Shown: in pieces, positions 45,612-55,837 of the stretch | Layout of the letters: each line of letters begins with the position of its first letter | Numbering within the stretch: position 1 is the stretch's first letter | Assembly: GCA_045565285.1 (NCBI GenBank) | Contig: JBJLFR010000023.1 | Span: 124,001-188,000, forward strand | Source of the DNA: CACIIZ01 sp045565285 | GTDB taxonomy: Bacteria; Pseudomonadota; Alphaproteobacteria; Rhodobacterales; Rhodobacteraceae | Direction of reading: 5' to 3' | Length of the DNA: 64,000 bases | Notes under the pieces: model-generated | Database searches by the model: none | Told to the model about the DNA's origin: nothing | Seen by the model: only the letters and a program-made list of their open reading frames with translations | Made by a program: the position numbers and the translations under genes

Positions 45612-47203
45612 AGAAAAAAATATTAGAATTTAAAAACCTATCAGTTTCATTTCAAGAGGGTAAAAAGATAGTTAAAAATTTATCTTTCTCGCTACATGAA
45701 AAAGAAACATTAGCACTTGTTGGAGAGAGTGGTTCAGGTAAATCAATTACTGCTCTAGCTAGTATGAAGCTATTACCTAATAATGCTAAAACTGATGGGA
45801 GCATTTTTTTTGAAAATAGCAATTTACTATTACAAGAAGAAAAAGAGCTTCAAAAGATCCGTGGAAACAAAGTTTCGTATATATTTCAAGAACCCATGAC
45901 ATCACTGAATCCTTTGCAAACAATTCAAAAACAAATTAAAGAAAGTCTAATTCTTCATCAAAAACTAAGTCAAAATGAAGCTTCAGAAAAAGTTGTTTGG
46001 CTTCTAGAAATGGTAGGCCTATCAAAAATTAATAATGGGATACCAAGTTACCCTCACCAATTATCTGGTGGCCAAAGACAAAGATCCATGATTGCAATGG
46101 CATTATGTAATAATCCTAAAATTTTGATTGCAGATGAACCTACAACTTCTCTTGATTTATCAGTTGAAAATAAAATTCTAAATCTTTTAGAAGATCTGAA
46201 AAGACAAATTGGAATGAGCATTTTATTTATTACACATGACCTAAATGTTGTGAAACAAATTGCTGACAATGTAGTAGTTATGCAATCAGGTAAAATTGTT
46301 GAAAAAGGAACAACTGAAAATATCTTAAATAATCCTAAAATGGACTATACTCGCAAACTTATTTCAGAACCTGAAAAGATCTATAAAAAAAAGAATTATA
46401 ATAATACTCCCGTTATTGAAGTAAGAAACGTTAGTGTTAATTATCCAATAAGAACAAGTATTTTTAAAAGGACTAAAAAAAATTATTTAGCGGTCAATAA
46501 TGTAAGTTTTAAAATTGCTGCTGGAGAAACTTTAGGACTAGTAGGAGAAAGTGGGTCTGGGAAAAGTAGCCTAGGTTTAGGAATTCTTAGATTAATAAGT
46601 TCTGAAGGTGAAATTTTATTTGAAAATGAATCCATTAGAAACTTAAAAGGAAGAGCTTTAACAAAAATCAGAAAAGATATTCAAATAGTTTTTCAAGATC
46701 CTTATGGATCATTATCTCCAAGAATGTCTGTATTTGAAATTATTGCTGAAGGTCTGAATGAGCATTATCCCAATTTATCCAAAGGGGAAGTAATGAAAAA
46801 AGTTATGGAAAGTCTTGAAAGTGTGGAATTACCTGATGACATAATGGATAGATATCCTCATGAGTTTTCTGGCGGACAAAGACAAAGAATAGCTATTGCT
46901 AGAGCAATAATATTAAAGCCAAAGTTTTTGATCTTAGATGAACCTACTTCTGCATTGGATAGAACTATACAAATACAAATTCTAAGGCTTTTAGCTAAAC
47001 TACAAAATAAATATAACATGGCATATCTCTTTATAAGCCATGACTTGAGATTAATGAAATTTTTTTCTGACAAATTATTAGTATTGTATCAAGGTACTGT
47101 TGTAGAGGAAGGATTAACTTCAAATATCTTTAGAAGACCAGGAAGTAAATATTCTAAAATGTTATTAAAAGCAGCATTCAATAAAAAAATTCTAGATGTT
47201 TAA
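45608..47203 (+). CDS. yejF: Peptide ABC transporter ATPase YejF, two fused nucleotide-binding domains
   Basis: The 531-residue protein contains two complete ABC domains. The first has Walker A VGESGSGKSITAL (about residues 38-50) and signature LSGGQRQRSMIAMAL; the second has Walker A VGESGSGKSSLGL (about 316-328) and signature FSGGQRQRIAIARAI. Two fused domains distinguish YejF from separate DppD/DppF. It energises the YejABE importer. Its stop overlaps by four bases the end of the convergent hydantoinase/oxoprolinase gene. Confidence 0.95.
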   Translation: MKKKILEFKNLSVSFQEGKKIVKNLSFSLHEKETLALVGESGSGKSITALASMKLLPNNAKTDGSIFFENSNLLLQEEKELQKIRGNKVSYIFQEPMTSLNPLQTIQKQIKESLILHQKLSQNEASEKVVWLLEMVGLSKINNGIPSYPHQLSGGQRQRSMIAMALCNNPKILIADEPTTSLDLSVENKILNLLEDLKRQIGMSILFITHDLNVVKQIADNVVVMQSGKIVEKGTTENILNNPKMDYTRKLISEPEKIYKKKNYNNTPVIEVRNVSVNYPIRTSIFKRTKKNYLAVNNVSFKIAAGETLGLVGESGSGKSSLGLGILRLISSEGEILFENESIRNLKGRALTKIRKDIQIVFQDPYGSLSPRMSVFEIIAEGLNEHYPNLSKGEVMKKVMESLESVELPDDIMDRYPHEFSGGQRQRIAIARAIILKPKFLILDEPTSALDRTIQIQILRLLAKLQNKYNMAYLFISHDLRLMKFFSDKLLVLYQGTVVEEGLTSNIFRRPGSKYSKMLLKAAFNKKILDV

Positions 47204-50200
47204 ATTATACCATATCCCCCTCCTCCAGGAGTTTTTATTTGTAAAACATCCTCTTCATCTAAAGAAATTTTATCGCATGGTTTAAGAATTATTTTTTTTC
47301 CTTTTTTCTTATAAAGAATTGATATTCCAACTTTTCCAACTTCACCTCCATTAAGACCTGGTGGTGGAATTTGACGATGACCTGAAATAATTGATAAGTC
47401 CATTTTTTGTAGAAACCTAACATTTCTAATTACACCATTTCCTCCTTTTGCTATACCATTTCCTCCAGAATTTTTTCTTATCGAAAAGTTTTCTAAAACT
47501 ACTGGAAATCTTGATTCTAGGATTTCTGGATCAGTTAATCGGCTATTTGTCATATTGCTGTGTACACCAGATGTTCCATTATAAAATTTTCCATCTTCAA
47601 GAATGCCTGCCCCTGTTCCTCCACATATAGTTTCATAATATTGATATTTTTTATTTCCCCAAGTAACATTATTCATAGTCGATTGAGAAGCAGCTTGTAT
47701 GCCAAAAGCAATTAACAATGCTGATGTGACTGCTTGACTAGTTTCAACATTTCCAGCAATAACTGCAGCAGGATATTTTGGTGAAAGCATTGTACCTCTT
47801 GGCAATACTATCTGAACATTTTCCATCAAACCTGAATTCATTGGTATTTGACCCCCAACTAAAATTCGAATGGCGTATAAAACAGCTGCACGGGTAACAG
47901 GTTCAGGAGCATTAAAATTGGTATTAGTTTGAGAAGTAGTTCCTGAAAAGTTGATCAGGATTTTTTTTGAGCCTTTTGTAGTACTAACTGAAACACATAT
48001 TTTTCTTTTATTATTATCGATATCATCATCCATATTGTATATATATGAAGCAGGTTTTATGGATTTCAAAATTTTTCTTACCATTTCTGAGGCATTTTTA
48101 TTTACAAATTTTGTATATTTTTTCACTAAATGAATTCCATATTCATTAATTAAATTTCTTAATTCTATTTCTCCCTTCTCACAAGACGCAACTTGCGCTT
48201 TTAGATCTGCAAGATTCTTTGAAAGAGATCTGACAGGAAATTTTGCTCCAAGTAAAAGATCAGAAATTTCTCTTTTTTTAAAATTTCCATCTTGCACTAA
48301 TTTGAAATTGTCAATATAAACCCCTTCATCTTCAATTTTTCTACTGTCTGGAGGCATAGACCCTGGAGTGAGTCCTCCTACATCAGTATGGTGTCCCCTT
48401 GCGGCAACAAAAAACAAAATTTCATCTTTTGATTTATGAAAAATAGGCTTAATAACTGTTATATCTGGAAGATGGGTACCTCCATCATAGGGTGCATTCA
48501 AAGCATATACATCGCCTTTTTGAATGATTTTATTCTTATTAATTATAGCTTTAACTGAAGCATCCATCGAACCTAAATGAACAGGCATATGTGGTGCGTT
48601 TGCTATTAAATCTCCTTCTTTATCAAAAACTGCACATGAAAAGTCTAACCGCTCTTTTATAGTGACAGATTGTGCCGTATTCTCTAATACAACTCCCATT
48701 TGTTCTGCTATTGACATGAATATATTATTAAATACTTCCAAGAGCATGGGGTTAGGTTTTGAAGTTTCAAAATTTTTAATTTTTAACTTTTTTTCATTTA
48801 TTTTTTTTAAAATAATGTCACCTTCCCCTAATTTCTGACACTGCCAATTTGGTCTAACTAAAATTGAAGTAAAATCGTCTATTATTACTGCAGGTCCCAT
48901 TACCAATTCATTTTTGTATAAATCCTTTTTGTTTATTAATTTACTCTTTTGCCATATACCATCGATAAAGATTTTATCACTCAAATAATTTTTTGTTCTA
49001 AGATTTTTTTTCTGTATTTGATTATTTTTATCTATAATTACATTTTTTTTTGATTGATAAACTTCTACCGAAATTGAATCAATATGAATTGGATCATCTG
49101 AAATTTTAAAGCCATACCTCTTTTTAAATATTTCATGGAAATCTTTTCTCATTGCTTCAAGAGAATTAAGTTTTACTGGGAAAGTTGTGTCAGAATTCTT
49201 TAATCTAAGAAAAATTGTTTCATCAACCTTTATATCACTTTTATTAATTTTTTGTTCCAGTAATTCACCTTTTAGCTCTCTAGTTAATTTCTTGATAGAA
49301 CCTTGCAAAATTTTTAAATTTTGTTTTAAAAGAGGTTTTTCAATAGTCTCTTTTTTTAAACTTCTAACATTAGCTAACCCAATTCCATATGCTGACAGTA
49401 AAGAAGCTTTAGAATGGATATAGCACTTTTTTATATTAAGATTTTCAGCAACTGAACAAGCAAATTGCCCACCTGCTCCACCAAAAACTGTAAGACAATA
49501 TTTGTTAACATCATAGCCTTTTTGAACTGAAATTTTTTTAATAGCATTTGCCATATTCTTTGATGCTATATTCAACCAATCTTCTGCTAAACTCTCCTCA
49601 GATTGATTAAGTTTCTTGGCAATTGGGCGAATGCATTTTCTAGGGGCATTATGATCTAAAAACTGTTTTCCATTCTTTCCAAAAATTGCAGGGAAAAATT
49701 TAGGTTTCAATCTTCCTGTTATTACATTCGCATCTGTTACAGTTAAGGGGCCACCATTTCCATAAGAAGACGGACCAGGTAAAGCACTTGCACTTTCAGG
49801 ACCAACTTGTAATCTGCCTAGCTTATAAGAAAGTATACTTCCACCACCTGCTGCTACAGTATTTATATTCATCATTGGAGAAGCTAACCTAACACCTGCA
49901 ATTTGACTTCTATGAGTTCTTTCATAATTTCCTGAAAAATGACAAACATCTGTAGAAGTCCCACCCATATCAAATCCAATTATTTTATTTTCACCAATTT
50001 TTTTGCTTACCTCAACTGCTCCTACAACTCCGCCGGCCGGACCAGATAAAACAGCATCTTTCCCTCGGAATAAATCTTTAGATATCAAACCACCATTTGA
50101 TTGCATAAATTTTAATTTATGTTTTAAATTTCCTGAAAAATTTTCAACTAATTTTTCGATGTATTTTTTTAAAATAGGAGTTAAATAGGCATCTAATACT

Positions 50201-50823
50201 GTTGTATCTCCTCTTTCTACAAATCTTATTTGAGGTGAAATTTCATGACTTGCAGAAACTTGTTTAAATCCTACCGAATTTGCCAGTTCTAATATTCTTT
50301 TTTCATGATTAATAAATTTATAACCGTGCATTAACAAAATAGCACAGGATGTGATTCCTTTTTTTAAACACTTCAATAATTCTCTCTTTAGAGAAGAGAG
50401 TTCAAGTCCAATTGTAATTTTCCCATCTGACAGAATTCTCTCATCAACACTTATTACTTTTTCGTAAAGCTGATCTGGTAGGTTTATTTTTCTCGCAAAG
50501 ATATCTGGACGATTTTGATATCCTATTTTTAGTTGGTCTTCAAATCCTTTAGTAACAATTAAAACAGTTCTTTCACCTTTCCTTTCTAATAACGCATTAG
50601 TAGCTACAGTTGTACCTACTTTAATTTCAGAAATGCAAGAAGTTGGAATTTTTTTATTTGGTGGAATATTTAAAAATTTTTTTATAGAGTAAATAGTTGC
50701 ATCATTGTATTTGCTAGGATTAATTGAAAGATGTTTAGATATTAGCAACTTTCCATTTGGATCTAACGCTATTGAATCTGTAAACGTCCCACCCCTATCT
50801 ATCCAAAAACTCCACTTTGACAT
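47200..50823 (-). CDS. Fused hydantoinase/5-oxoprolinase (HyuA-HyuB type)
   Basis: The 1207-residue protein joins the HyuA part (about residues 1-690; FWIDRGGTFTDSIALDP at the start, IIGFDMGGTSTDVCHF near 280, with the ATP-binding sugar-kinase-like fold) and the HyuB part (about 700-1205; ENTAQSVTIKERLDFSCAVFD and APHMPVHLGSM near its start, ending KTPGGGGYG). Full-length fusions of this size are typical of ATP-dependent 5-oxoprolinases, which open 5-oxoproline to glutamate; hydantoin or acetophenone-like substrates cannot be excluded. ATG at 50823 is chosen with AAGGGG upstream; a TTG directly before it is less well placed. It is convergent with yejF. Confidence 0.88.
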   Translation of the reverse strand: MSKWSFWIDRGGTFTDSIALDPNGKLLISKHLSINPSKYNDATIYSIKKFLNIPPNKKIPTSCISEIKVGTTVATNALLERKGERTVLIVTKGFEDQLKIGYQNRPDIFARKINLPDQLYEKVISVDERILSDGKITIGLELSSLKRELLKCLKKGITSCAILLMHGYKFINHEKRILELANSVGFKQVSASHEISPQIRFVERGDTTVLDAYLTPILKKYIEKLVENFSGNLKHKLKFMQSNGGLISKDLFRGKDAVLSGPAGGVVGAVEVSKKIGENKIIGFDMGGTSTDVCHFSGNYERTHRSQIAGVRLASPMMNINTVAAGGGSILSYKLGRLQVGPESASALPGPSSYGNGGPLTVTDANVITGRLKPKFFPAIFGKNGKQFLDHNAPRKCIRPIAKKLNQSEESLAEDWLNIASKNMANAIKKISVQKGYDVNKYCLTVFGGAGGQFACSVAENLNIKKCYIHSKASLLSAYGIGLANVRSLKKETIEKPLLKQNLKILQGSIKKLTRELKGELLEQKINKSDIKVDETIFLRLKNSDTTFPVKLNSLEAMRKDFHEIFKKRYGFKISDDPIHIDSISVEVYQSKKNVIIDKNNQIQKKNLRTKNYLSDKIFIDGIWQKSKLINKKDLYKNELVMGPAVIIDDFTSILVRPNWQCQKLGEGDIILKKINEKKLKIKNFETSKPNPMLLEVFNNIFMSIAEQMGVVLENTAQSVTIKERLDFSCAVFDKEGDLIANAPHMPVHLGSMDASVKAIINKNKIIQKGDVYALNAPYDGGTHLPDITVIKPIFHKSKDEILFFVAARGHHTDVGGLTPGSMPPDSRKIEDEGVYIDNFKLVQDGNFKKREISDLLLGAKFPVRSLSKNLADLKAQVASCEKGEIELRNLINEYGIHLVKKYTKFVNKNASEMVRKILKSIKPASYIYNMDDDIDNNKRKICVSVSTTKGSKKILINFSGTTSQTNTNFNAPEPVTRAAVLYAIRILVGGQIPMNSGLMENVQIVLPRGTMLSPKYPAAVIAGNVETSQAVTSALLIAFGIQAASQSTMNNVTWGNKKYQYYETICGGTGAGILEDGKFYNGTSGVHSNMTNSRLTDPEILESRFPVVLENFSIRKNSGGNGIAKGGNGVIRNVRFLQKMDLSIISGHRQIPPPGLNGGEVGKVGISILYKKKGKKIILKPCDKISLDEEDVLQIKTPGGGGYGII

Positions 50824-50924
50824 CAAATCCCCTTTTTTTAAAAATTTTAAATTTTTTGAATGACTAAATACATTTTATTTTTATAATACATAAAATAACA
50901 TATGAAAGTTAAATTCAAATCAAG

Positions 50925-51608
50925 ATGTCAATTTGGTCAACAATATCTAAATTAATTTCTAATATTTCTAAAAAAGGAGAACAACTAAGTAAAATTTTTC
51001 AAAAATTAAAAACACCTCCTGAAAAAACTGTTGGATTTACAATTGCTGTGATCGCACTTAGTGCAAAAATGGCTAAAGCTGACGGTATAGTAACAAATGA
51101 AGAAGTAAAAGCATTTAGACAAGTTTTTTATATACCCAAAAATGAAGAAAAGAATGCCTCTATGGTTTTTAATCTAGCAAGAAAAGATGTTGCCGGATTC
51201 GAAATTTATGCAAGTAAGGTTAACAAAATGCTATATCCCAATACTAAAATTTTAGAAGAATTATTAGAAGGATTACTACATATTGCAACATCAGATGGAA
51301 TATATCATCCTGCAGAGAACCACTTTATAGAAACTGTAGCTAAAATCTTTAAAATTGATCAAAATAAATTAAATATTTTAAAATCAAGATATTTACCAAA
51401 TGAAACTATTAATCCCTTTTTAATTCTTGGAGTTAATCCTAACTGGGATATGTCAATTATAAAGAAAAAGTGGCAGAAGTTAGTTCGTGAATGTCATCCA
51501 GACAAATACTTAACTAGGGGATTACCTTCAGAAGCTTCAGTTTTAGCAAACAATCGCCTTTTAAAAATTAACGAAGCTTGGGTAATGATAAAAAAAAATA
51601 ATAAATAA
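50925..51608 (+). CDS. TerB-DnaJ domain protein (DjlA-like)
   Basis: The 227-residue protein has a TerB-like helical domain in the middle (about residues 38-150: ALSAKMAKADGIVTNEEVKAF, given as AKMAKADGIVTNEEV, and a second DG motif IATSDGIYHPAE), and a C-terminal J domain (about 160-225) with the HPD motif in VRECHPDKYLTRGLP. J proteins stimulate DnaK. Unlike E. coli DjlA there is no N-terminal membrane segment, so it is a soluble DjlA-like cochaperone as usual in Alphaproteobacteria. It is divergent from the hydantoinase gene and 75 bases ahead of pepF. Confidence 0.87.
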   Translation: MSIWSTISKLISNISKKGEQLSKIFQKLKTPPEKTVGFTIAVIALSAKMAKADGIVTNEEVKAFRQVFYIPKNEEKNASMVFNLARKDVAGFEIYASKVNKMLYPNTKILEELLEGLLHIATSDGIYHPAENHFIETVAKIFKIDQNKLNILKSRYLPNETINPFLILGVNPNWDMSIIKKKWQKLVRECHPDKYLTRGLPSEASVLANNRLLKINEAWVMIKKNNK

Positions 51609-51683
51609 TATCATTAGAATTAATTTCAAATGAATTATATTAATTCTTTTTTTAATTAGAATAATTCTTTATATAGGAAAATT

Positions 51684-53468
51684 ATGTACAAAAAAAATTC
51701 AGAAAATACCGAACTTCCTTCATGGAATTTATCAGATTTATATAAATCAACTAAATGTTCTGAAATAGGTTTAGATTTAAAAAAATTAGAAAAATTGACT
51801 AATGCTTTTAATAAAAAATATAAAGGGAAAATATATAAACTAAATGAAATAAAATTTTTTAACCTGTTAAAAAATCTAGAGATAATAGAAAAGTTGAGTG
51901 GTAGATTAATTTCTTTTGCTTATCTAAACTATTGTGAACAAGTAAATTGTGAGGAAAAAAATAAATTTCTATCAGACATACAAGAAAAACTTGTAAAGTA
52001 TGAGTCTAAAATGCTTTTTTTATCTTTAGAAATAAACTCCCTTAGTGAAAAAAGATATAAGAAATTAACCTCGAAGAAAAGTGAAGTTTTTAAATATAAA
52101 ACTTTTTTTAAACAAAATAGATTGTTTAAACCTTACCAACTTTCTGAAGGAATGGAAAATTTATTAAATGAATATAAATCATCTTCAAAATCTTCTTGGT
52201 GTAAATTATTTGATGAAACAATTTCTGAGTTAAGTATAACAATATCTAATAAGAAATATTCTTTTGAAGAAAGTTTAAATCTCCTTCAAAATACTAACTC
52301 AAGAATTAGAGCTATGGCTGGTATCAAGCTTTCAGAAATTTTAAAGGAAAAAATAAAGATATTCAGTAGAATTACCAATACCTTAGCTAAGGAAAAACAA
52401 ATAGAAGATGAGAAAAGAAAATTTGATAATCCAGCAGCGTCTAGACATCTTGCTAATAACATAGATCCAAAAATAATTCAAAATCTTAGAGATACAGTAG
52501 TTGACTCTTATCAAAAAACTTCACACAGGTATTATAAGCTTAAGGCAAAAATTTTAAACAAAAAAAAATTAAAACTATGGGATAGAAATGCCCCTATTAG
52601 AGCAAGAAAAGAACATCTAATTGATTGGGATTATGCAAAAAATATTGTCTTGGAAGCCTATCATGATTTTGACCCTAAAATAGCAGAGATAGGTAAAGAT
52701 TTTTTTGATAATAACTGGATACACGCTAAAACCACCCCTTCCAAAGCGTCGGGTGCTTTTAGCCATCCTACAGTTACAGATGTACATCCATACATTCTTT
52801 TAAATTATTTTGGAACTAGCAGAGACGTAATGACCCTAGCACATGAGCTAGGGCATGGAATACACCAAGTTCTTGCCTCTAAACAAGGCGAACTTTTATC
52901 TCAAACACCTCTAACTTTGGCTGAAACCGCATCAGTTTTTGGGGAAATGTTAACATTTGAAAGGCTACTAAATTCTGAAAAAAACATTACAAGAAGAAAA
53001 TATTTATTAGCAGGAAAAATAGAAGACATTATTAATACAGTAATAAGACAAATATCTTTTTATGACTTTGAAACACAAATACATGATAAAAGAAAAACGG
53101 GAGAGTTAACTTCCGAAGAGATTTCAGAAATCTGGATGAATACATCTAAAGAGAGTCTAGGTGATAGTTTTGATTTTGATTCTCAATACAAATATTTTTG
53201 GTCATATATTCCTCATTTCATTCACTCACCTTTCTATGTTTATGCTTATGCTTTTGGTGATGGAATGGTCAATGCATTATTTTCAAAATATAAAAGTAGT
53301 AATCTTGGTTTTGAGAAAAAATATATTAAACTTTTAGAAGCTGGTGGATCAAAAAGCTATAAAGAACTTCTTAAACCATTTAATTTAGACATTAAGAAAA
53401 AAAATTTTTGGATACAAAGTGTAAGTGTGATTGAAAATCTAATAGATGAATTAGAAAAGATAACATAA
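51684..53468 (+). CDS. pepF: Oligoendopeptidase F (M3 family metallopeptidase)
   Basis: The 594-residue cytosolic peptidase has the zinc site LAHELGHGIHQ (HExxH, about residues 389-399) with the downstream glutamate in ETASVFGEMLTFE. The N-terminal helical region (PSWNLSDLYKS) and length match the M3B oligoendopeptidase F family, which cuts short peptides. With the Yej importer nearby it could process imported peptides. AGGA lies about seven bases before the ATG. It ends four bases before the convergent rpoH stop. Confidence 0.94.
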   Translation: MYKKNSENTELPSWNLSDLYKSTKCSEIGLDLKKLEKLTNAFNKKYKGKIYKLNEIKFFNLLKNLEIIEKLSGRLISFAYLNYCEQVNCEEKNKFLSDIQEKLVKYESKMLFLSLEINSLSEKRYKKLTSKKSEVFKYKTFFKQNRLFKPYQLSEGMENLLNEYKSSSKSSWCKLFDETISELSITISNKKYSFEESLNLLQNTNSRIRAMAGIKLSEILKEKIKIFSRITNTLAKEKQIEDEKRKFDNPAASRHLANNIDPKIIQNLRDTVVDSYQKTSHRYYKLKAKILNKKKLKLWDRNAPIRARKEHLIDWDYAKNIVLEAYHDFDPKIAEIGKDFFDNNWIHAKTTPSKASGAFSHPTVTDVHPYILLNYFGTSRDVMTLAHELGHGIHQVLASKQGELLSQTPLTLAETASVFGEMLTFERLLNSEKNITRRKYLLAGKIEDIINTVIRQISFYDFETQIHDKRKTGELTSEEISEIWMNTSKESLGDSFDFDSQYKYFWSYIPHFIHSPFYVYAYAFGDGMVNALFSKYKSSNLGFEKKYIKLLEAGGSKSYKELLKPFNLDIKKKNFWIQSVSVIENLIDELEKIT

Positions 53469-53472
53469 AAAA

Positions 53473-54351
53473 TTATGCGGGTTCTTTTTGCGCTAATTCA
53501 TACATTTTCTTTTGGAGTTTTTCAAATGCTCTAACTTCGATTTGACGAATTCTTTCCCTGCTAACATTGTATTCACTGCTTAACTCTTCTAATGTTAAAG
53601 GGTCATCAATTAATTTTCGTTTCGTTAGAATTTCACACTCTCTTTGATTAAGAGTTGTAAGTGCTGATTTTAATAAGACTCTTCTACTATCTAATTCCTG
53701 CTTATCAGCAAATTTAGCTGCATGATCAGAATCTTCATCTTCAATCCAATCCTGCCATTCCAAAGTACCTTCATTATTAGTATTTACTAAAACATTTAAA
53801 GAAGCATCTCCACCACCCATACGTCTGTTCATAGAAATAACTTCTTCCTGACTAACATTTAAATTGTCAGCGATATTTTTTACATTATCTGGATGAAGTT
53901 CTCCGTCTTCCATTATTCCAATTCTATTTTTTGCCTTTCTTAGGTTAAAGAAAAGTTTTTTTTGAGCACTTGTAGTGCCCATTTTGACTAAACTCCAGCT
54001 TCTTAGAATATATTCCTGAATGCTAGCTTTAATCCACCACATTGCGTAAGTAGCAAGCCGAAATCCTTTATCGGGATCAAATCTTTTGACTGCTTGCATT
54101 AAACCAACATTTGCTTCTGAAACAACTTCATTAATTGGTAGACCGTAACCTCGATAACCAAGTGCTATTTTTGCAGCTAATCTCAAATGAGATGTAACTA
54201 ATCTATGTGCACTTTTCCTATCATCATGATCAACCCAAGCTTTTGCTAGCATGAACTCTTCATCAGAACTAAGCATAGGAAATTTTTTTATCTCATTAAG
54301 ATAGTCAGATAAACCACCTTCATTTAATGCTGGTAAATTATTTCTATTCAT
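53473..54351 (-). CDS. rpoH: RNA polymerase sigma factor RpoH (sigma-32)
   Basis: The 292-residue heat-shock sigma factor contains region 2 (ATYAMWWIKASIQEYILRSWSLV, shown as YAMWWIKASIQEYI) and the diagnostic RpoH box AQKKLFFNLRKAK (about residues 129-141) that separates it from RpoD. Region 4 is RERIRQIEVRAFEKLQ at the C-terminus. GAGG five bases before the ATG supports the start. It lies 66 bases downstream of rluD on the same strand, a conserved alphaproteobacterial neighbourhood. Control of sigma-32 by RNA structure or DnaK cannot be judged here. Confidence 0.96.
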   Translation of the reverse strand: MNRNNLPALNEGGLSDYLNEIKKFPMLSSDEEFMLAKAWVDHDDRKSAHRLVTSHLRLAAKIALGYRGYGLPINEVVSEANVGLMQAVKRFDPDKGFRLATYAMWWIKASIQEYILRSWSLVKMGTTSAQKKLFFNLRKAKNRIGIMEDGELHPDNVKNIADNLNVSQEEVISMNRRMGGGDASLNVLVNTNNEGTLEWQDWIEDEDSDHAAKFADKQELDSRRVLLKSALTTLNQRECEILTKRKLIDDPLTLEELSSEYNVSRERIRQIEVRAFEKLQKKMYELAQKEPA

Positions 54352-54417
54352 TGAAACCTCACTTATTCACGGAGACATATAGTTATTTTTGAAATAAATT
54401 CAATATATTTATTTGAA

Positions 54418-55470
54418 TCAGTTTAAATTTGAAAATAATTCTTTTAATTTCTTAAAATCCAATGGTAAAGAAGTTTCAAAAGATTTATTTTCAGAGGTAA
54501 TAGGATGAATAAAAGATAAATTCCTAGCATGTAGTGCTTGTCTTTTAAAATTTATATAGAAACTACCCAAAGCGTTGATTAGTTCATTATCTGTTTTTTT
54601 TCCAGATCTGTATGTTTGGTCGCCAACTATTCCATTATTAATTGAGTCCATATGAACTCTAATTTGGTGAGTTCTACCAGTTTCAAGCCAACATTCAACT
54701 AAAGATGCAGCTACTTTATTTTTAAATTTATAATAGTTTTTAATCTTAAATCTCGTTGTTGCATGCTTACCATTATTATCATTCCTAATAGCCATTTTTT
54801 TTCTATTTACAGGATGTCTACCAATTTTACCGCTTATTTTATAAATTTTATTTTCTTCTAGACAAAATGCTAAGTTTTTTTTTGAATAGTTGTAATTAAT
54901 ATTTGGACTCCCCCAAATCAAAGCTGTGTAAAGCCTTTTTGCCGAATGGTTTGAAAATTGATCCCTTAAACCTAGGTACGCTTGATCAGATTTAGCAACA
55001 ACCAACAGTCCTGAGGTATCTTTATCTAATCTATGAACTATACCTGGCCTTAAATTTCCCCCCAATTCTGATAGTCGATCACAATGATACAATAATCCAT
55101 TTACTAATGTTCCACTATTAATTCCAGAACCAGGATGAACTACTAATCCTGGTTTTTTATTGATTACAAGTAAATGTTCATCTTCAAAAATTATATCCAA
55201 TTTCATTTTTTCTTTAACTAAAACTTGGTTGCTATTTAAATCCAAGTCTAAAATTAAAGTTTCGTCTTCTAATAATTTGTGATTTAGATCAATCGCTCTA
55301 TTAGAAATAGTACTAAATATTAATCCCCTAGAAATTAAGTTTTTGACACGGGTTCGAGATATCCCTAAATCTTTAGGTATAGATTCTGTAATTATCTTTT
55401 CTAACCTGCCTATTTTTTTTTTAATTTTGACTTTGAAACTTTTTTTATTCTGTAAATTAGAGGAGGCCAT
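54418..55470 (-). CDS. rluD: Pseudouridine synthase RluD-like (RluA family)
   Basis: The 350-residue enzyme isomerises specific uridines of 23S rRNA. It has an N-terminal S4 RNA-binding domain (about residues 18-85, RTRVKNLISRGLI) and the catalytic HRLDKDTSGLLVVAKSD motif with the essential aspartate (about residues 145-161). Length is within the RluD range. The ATG at 55470 overlaps the ATG of the divergent small membrane protein gene in a shared CATG; a weaker or later start cannot be excluded, because the first 15 residues are low-complexity and basic. rpoH follows on the same strand. Confidence 0.9.
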   Translation of the reverse strand: MASSNLQNKKSFKVKIKKKIGRLEKIITESIPKDLGISRTRVKNLISRGLIFSTISNRAIDLNHKLLEDETLILDLDLNSNQVLVKEKMKLDIIFEDEHLLVINKKPGLVVHPGSGINSGTLVNGLLYHCDRLSELGGNLRPGIVHRLDKDTSGLLVVAKSDQAYLGLRDQFSNHSAKRLYTALIWGSPNINYNYSKKNLAFCLEENKIYKISGKIGRHPVNRKKMAIRNDNNGKHATTRFKIKNYYKFKNKVAASLVECWLETGRTHQIRVHMDSINNGIVGDQTYRSGKKTDNELINALGSFYINFKRQALHARNLSFIHPITSENKSFETSLPLDFKKLKELFSNLN

Positions 55471-55816
55471 GGAACAAAAACCTATAAATGGGGAAACTAA
55501 TTCTCAGTTGAAATTAAATTTTCTTAAAACTCTTGTTCATATATTAACTATAGTGATGATTTTAGGTATGATTATTATAGTATTTATAATTTTTAAAGAG
55601 TTTTTTTTGGAACCAAAAATTAAAAATGAGAAAATCGATCTACCCAAATTAATTAAAATCCCCAAAAAATCAAAATTAGAATCAATTGATTTAAAAAATA
55701 ATAATATTAGTATTGTCGTAACTTTAAATGATGGATCGCAACAATTAATATTATTAACTTTTGATGATGGTATAGAAACATCAAGAAAGTATATAAATAT
55801 TAATAATACTAAATAA
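55469..55816 (+). CDS. Small membrane-anchored protein (DUF6476-like) divergent from rluD
   Basis: The 115-residue protein has one membrane segment (about residues 23-47, HILTIVMILGMIIIVFIIF) after a short cytoplasmic start (MEQKPINGE), then a soluble domain of about 65 residues with a predicted beta-strand pattern ending in NDGSQQLILLTFDDGIE. GAGGAGG four to five bases before ATG 55469 fixes the start; an extension upstream to 55343 would only read antisense to rluD. I recall a family annotated DUF6476 in this position in Alphaproteobacteria, function unknown. It precedes dnaG by 21 bases. Confidence 0.75.
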   Translation: MEQKPINGETNSQLKLNFLKTLVHILTIVMILGMIIIVFIIFKEFFLEPKIKNEKIDLPKLIKIPKKSKLESIDLKNNNISIVVTLNDGSQQLILLTFDDGIETSRKYININNTK

Positions 55817-55837
55817 AAAAATTTAAGAAATTATTTT

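Noticed and set aside
55343..55468. Longer N-terminus for the small membrane protein gene divergent from rluD
   Set aside because: The extra 42 codons read antisense to rluD, while ATG 55469 has a strong GAGGAGG and gives a normal single-membrane-segment protein.
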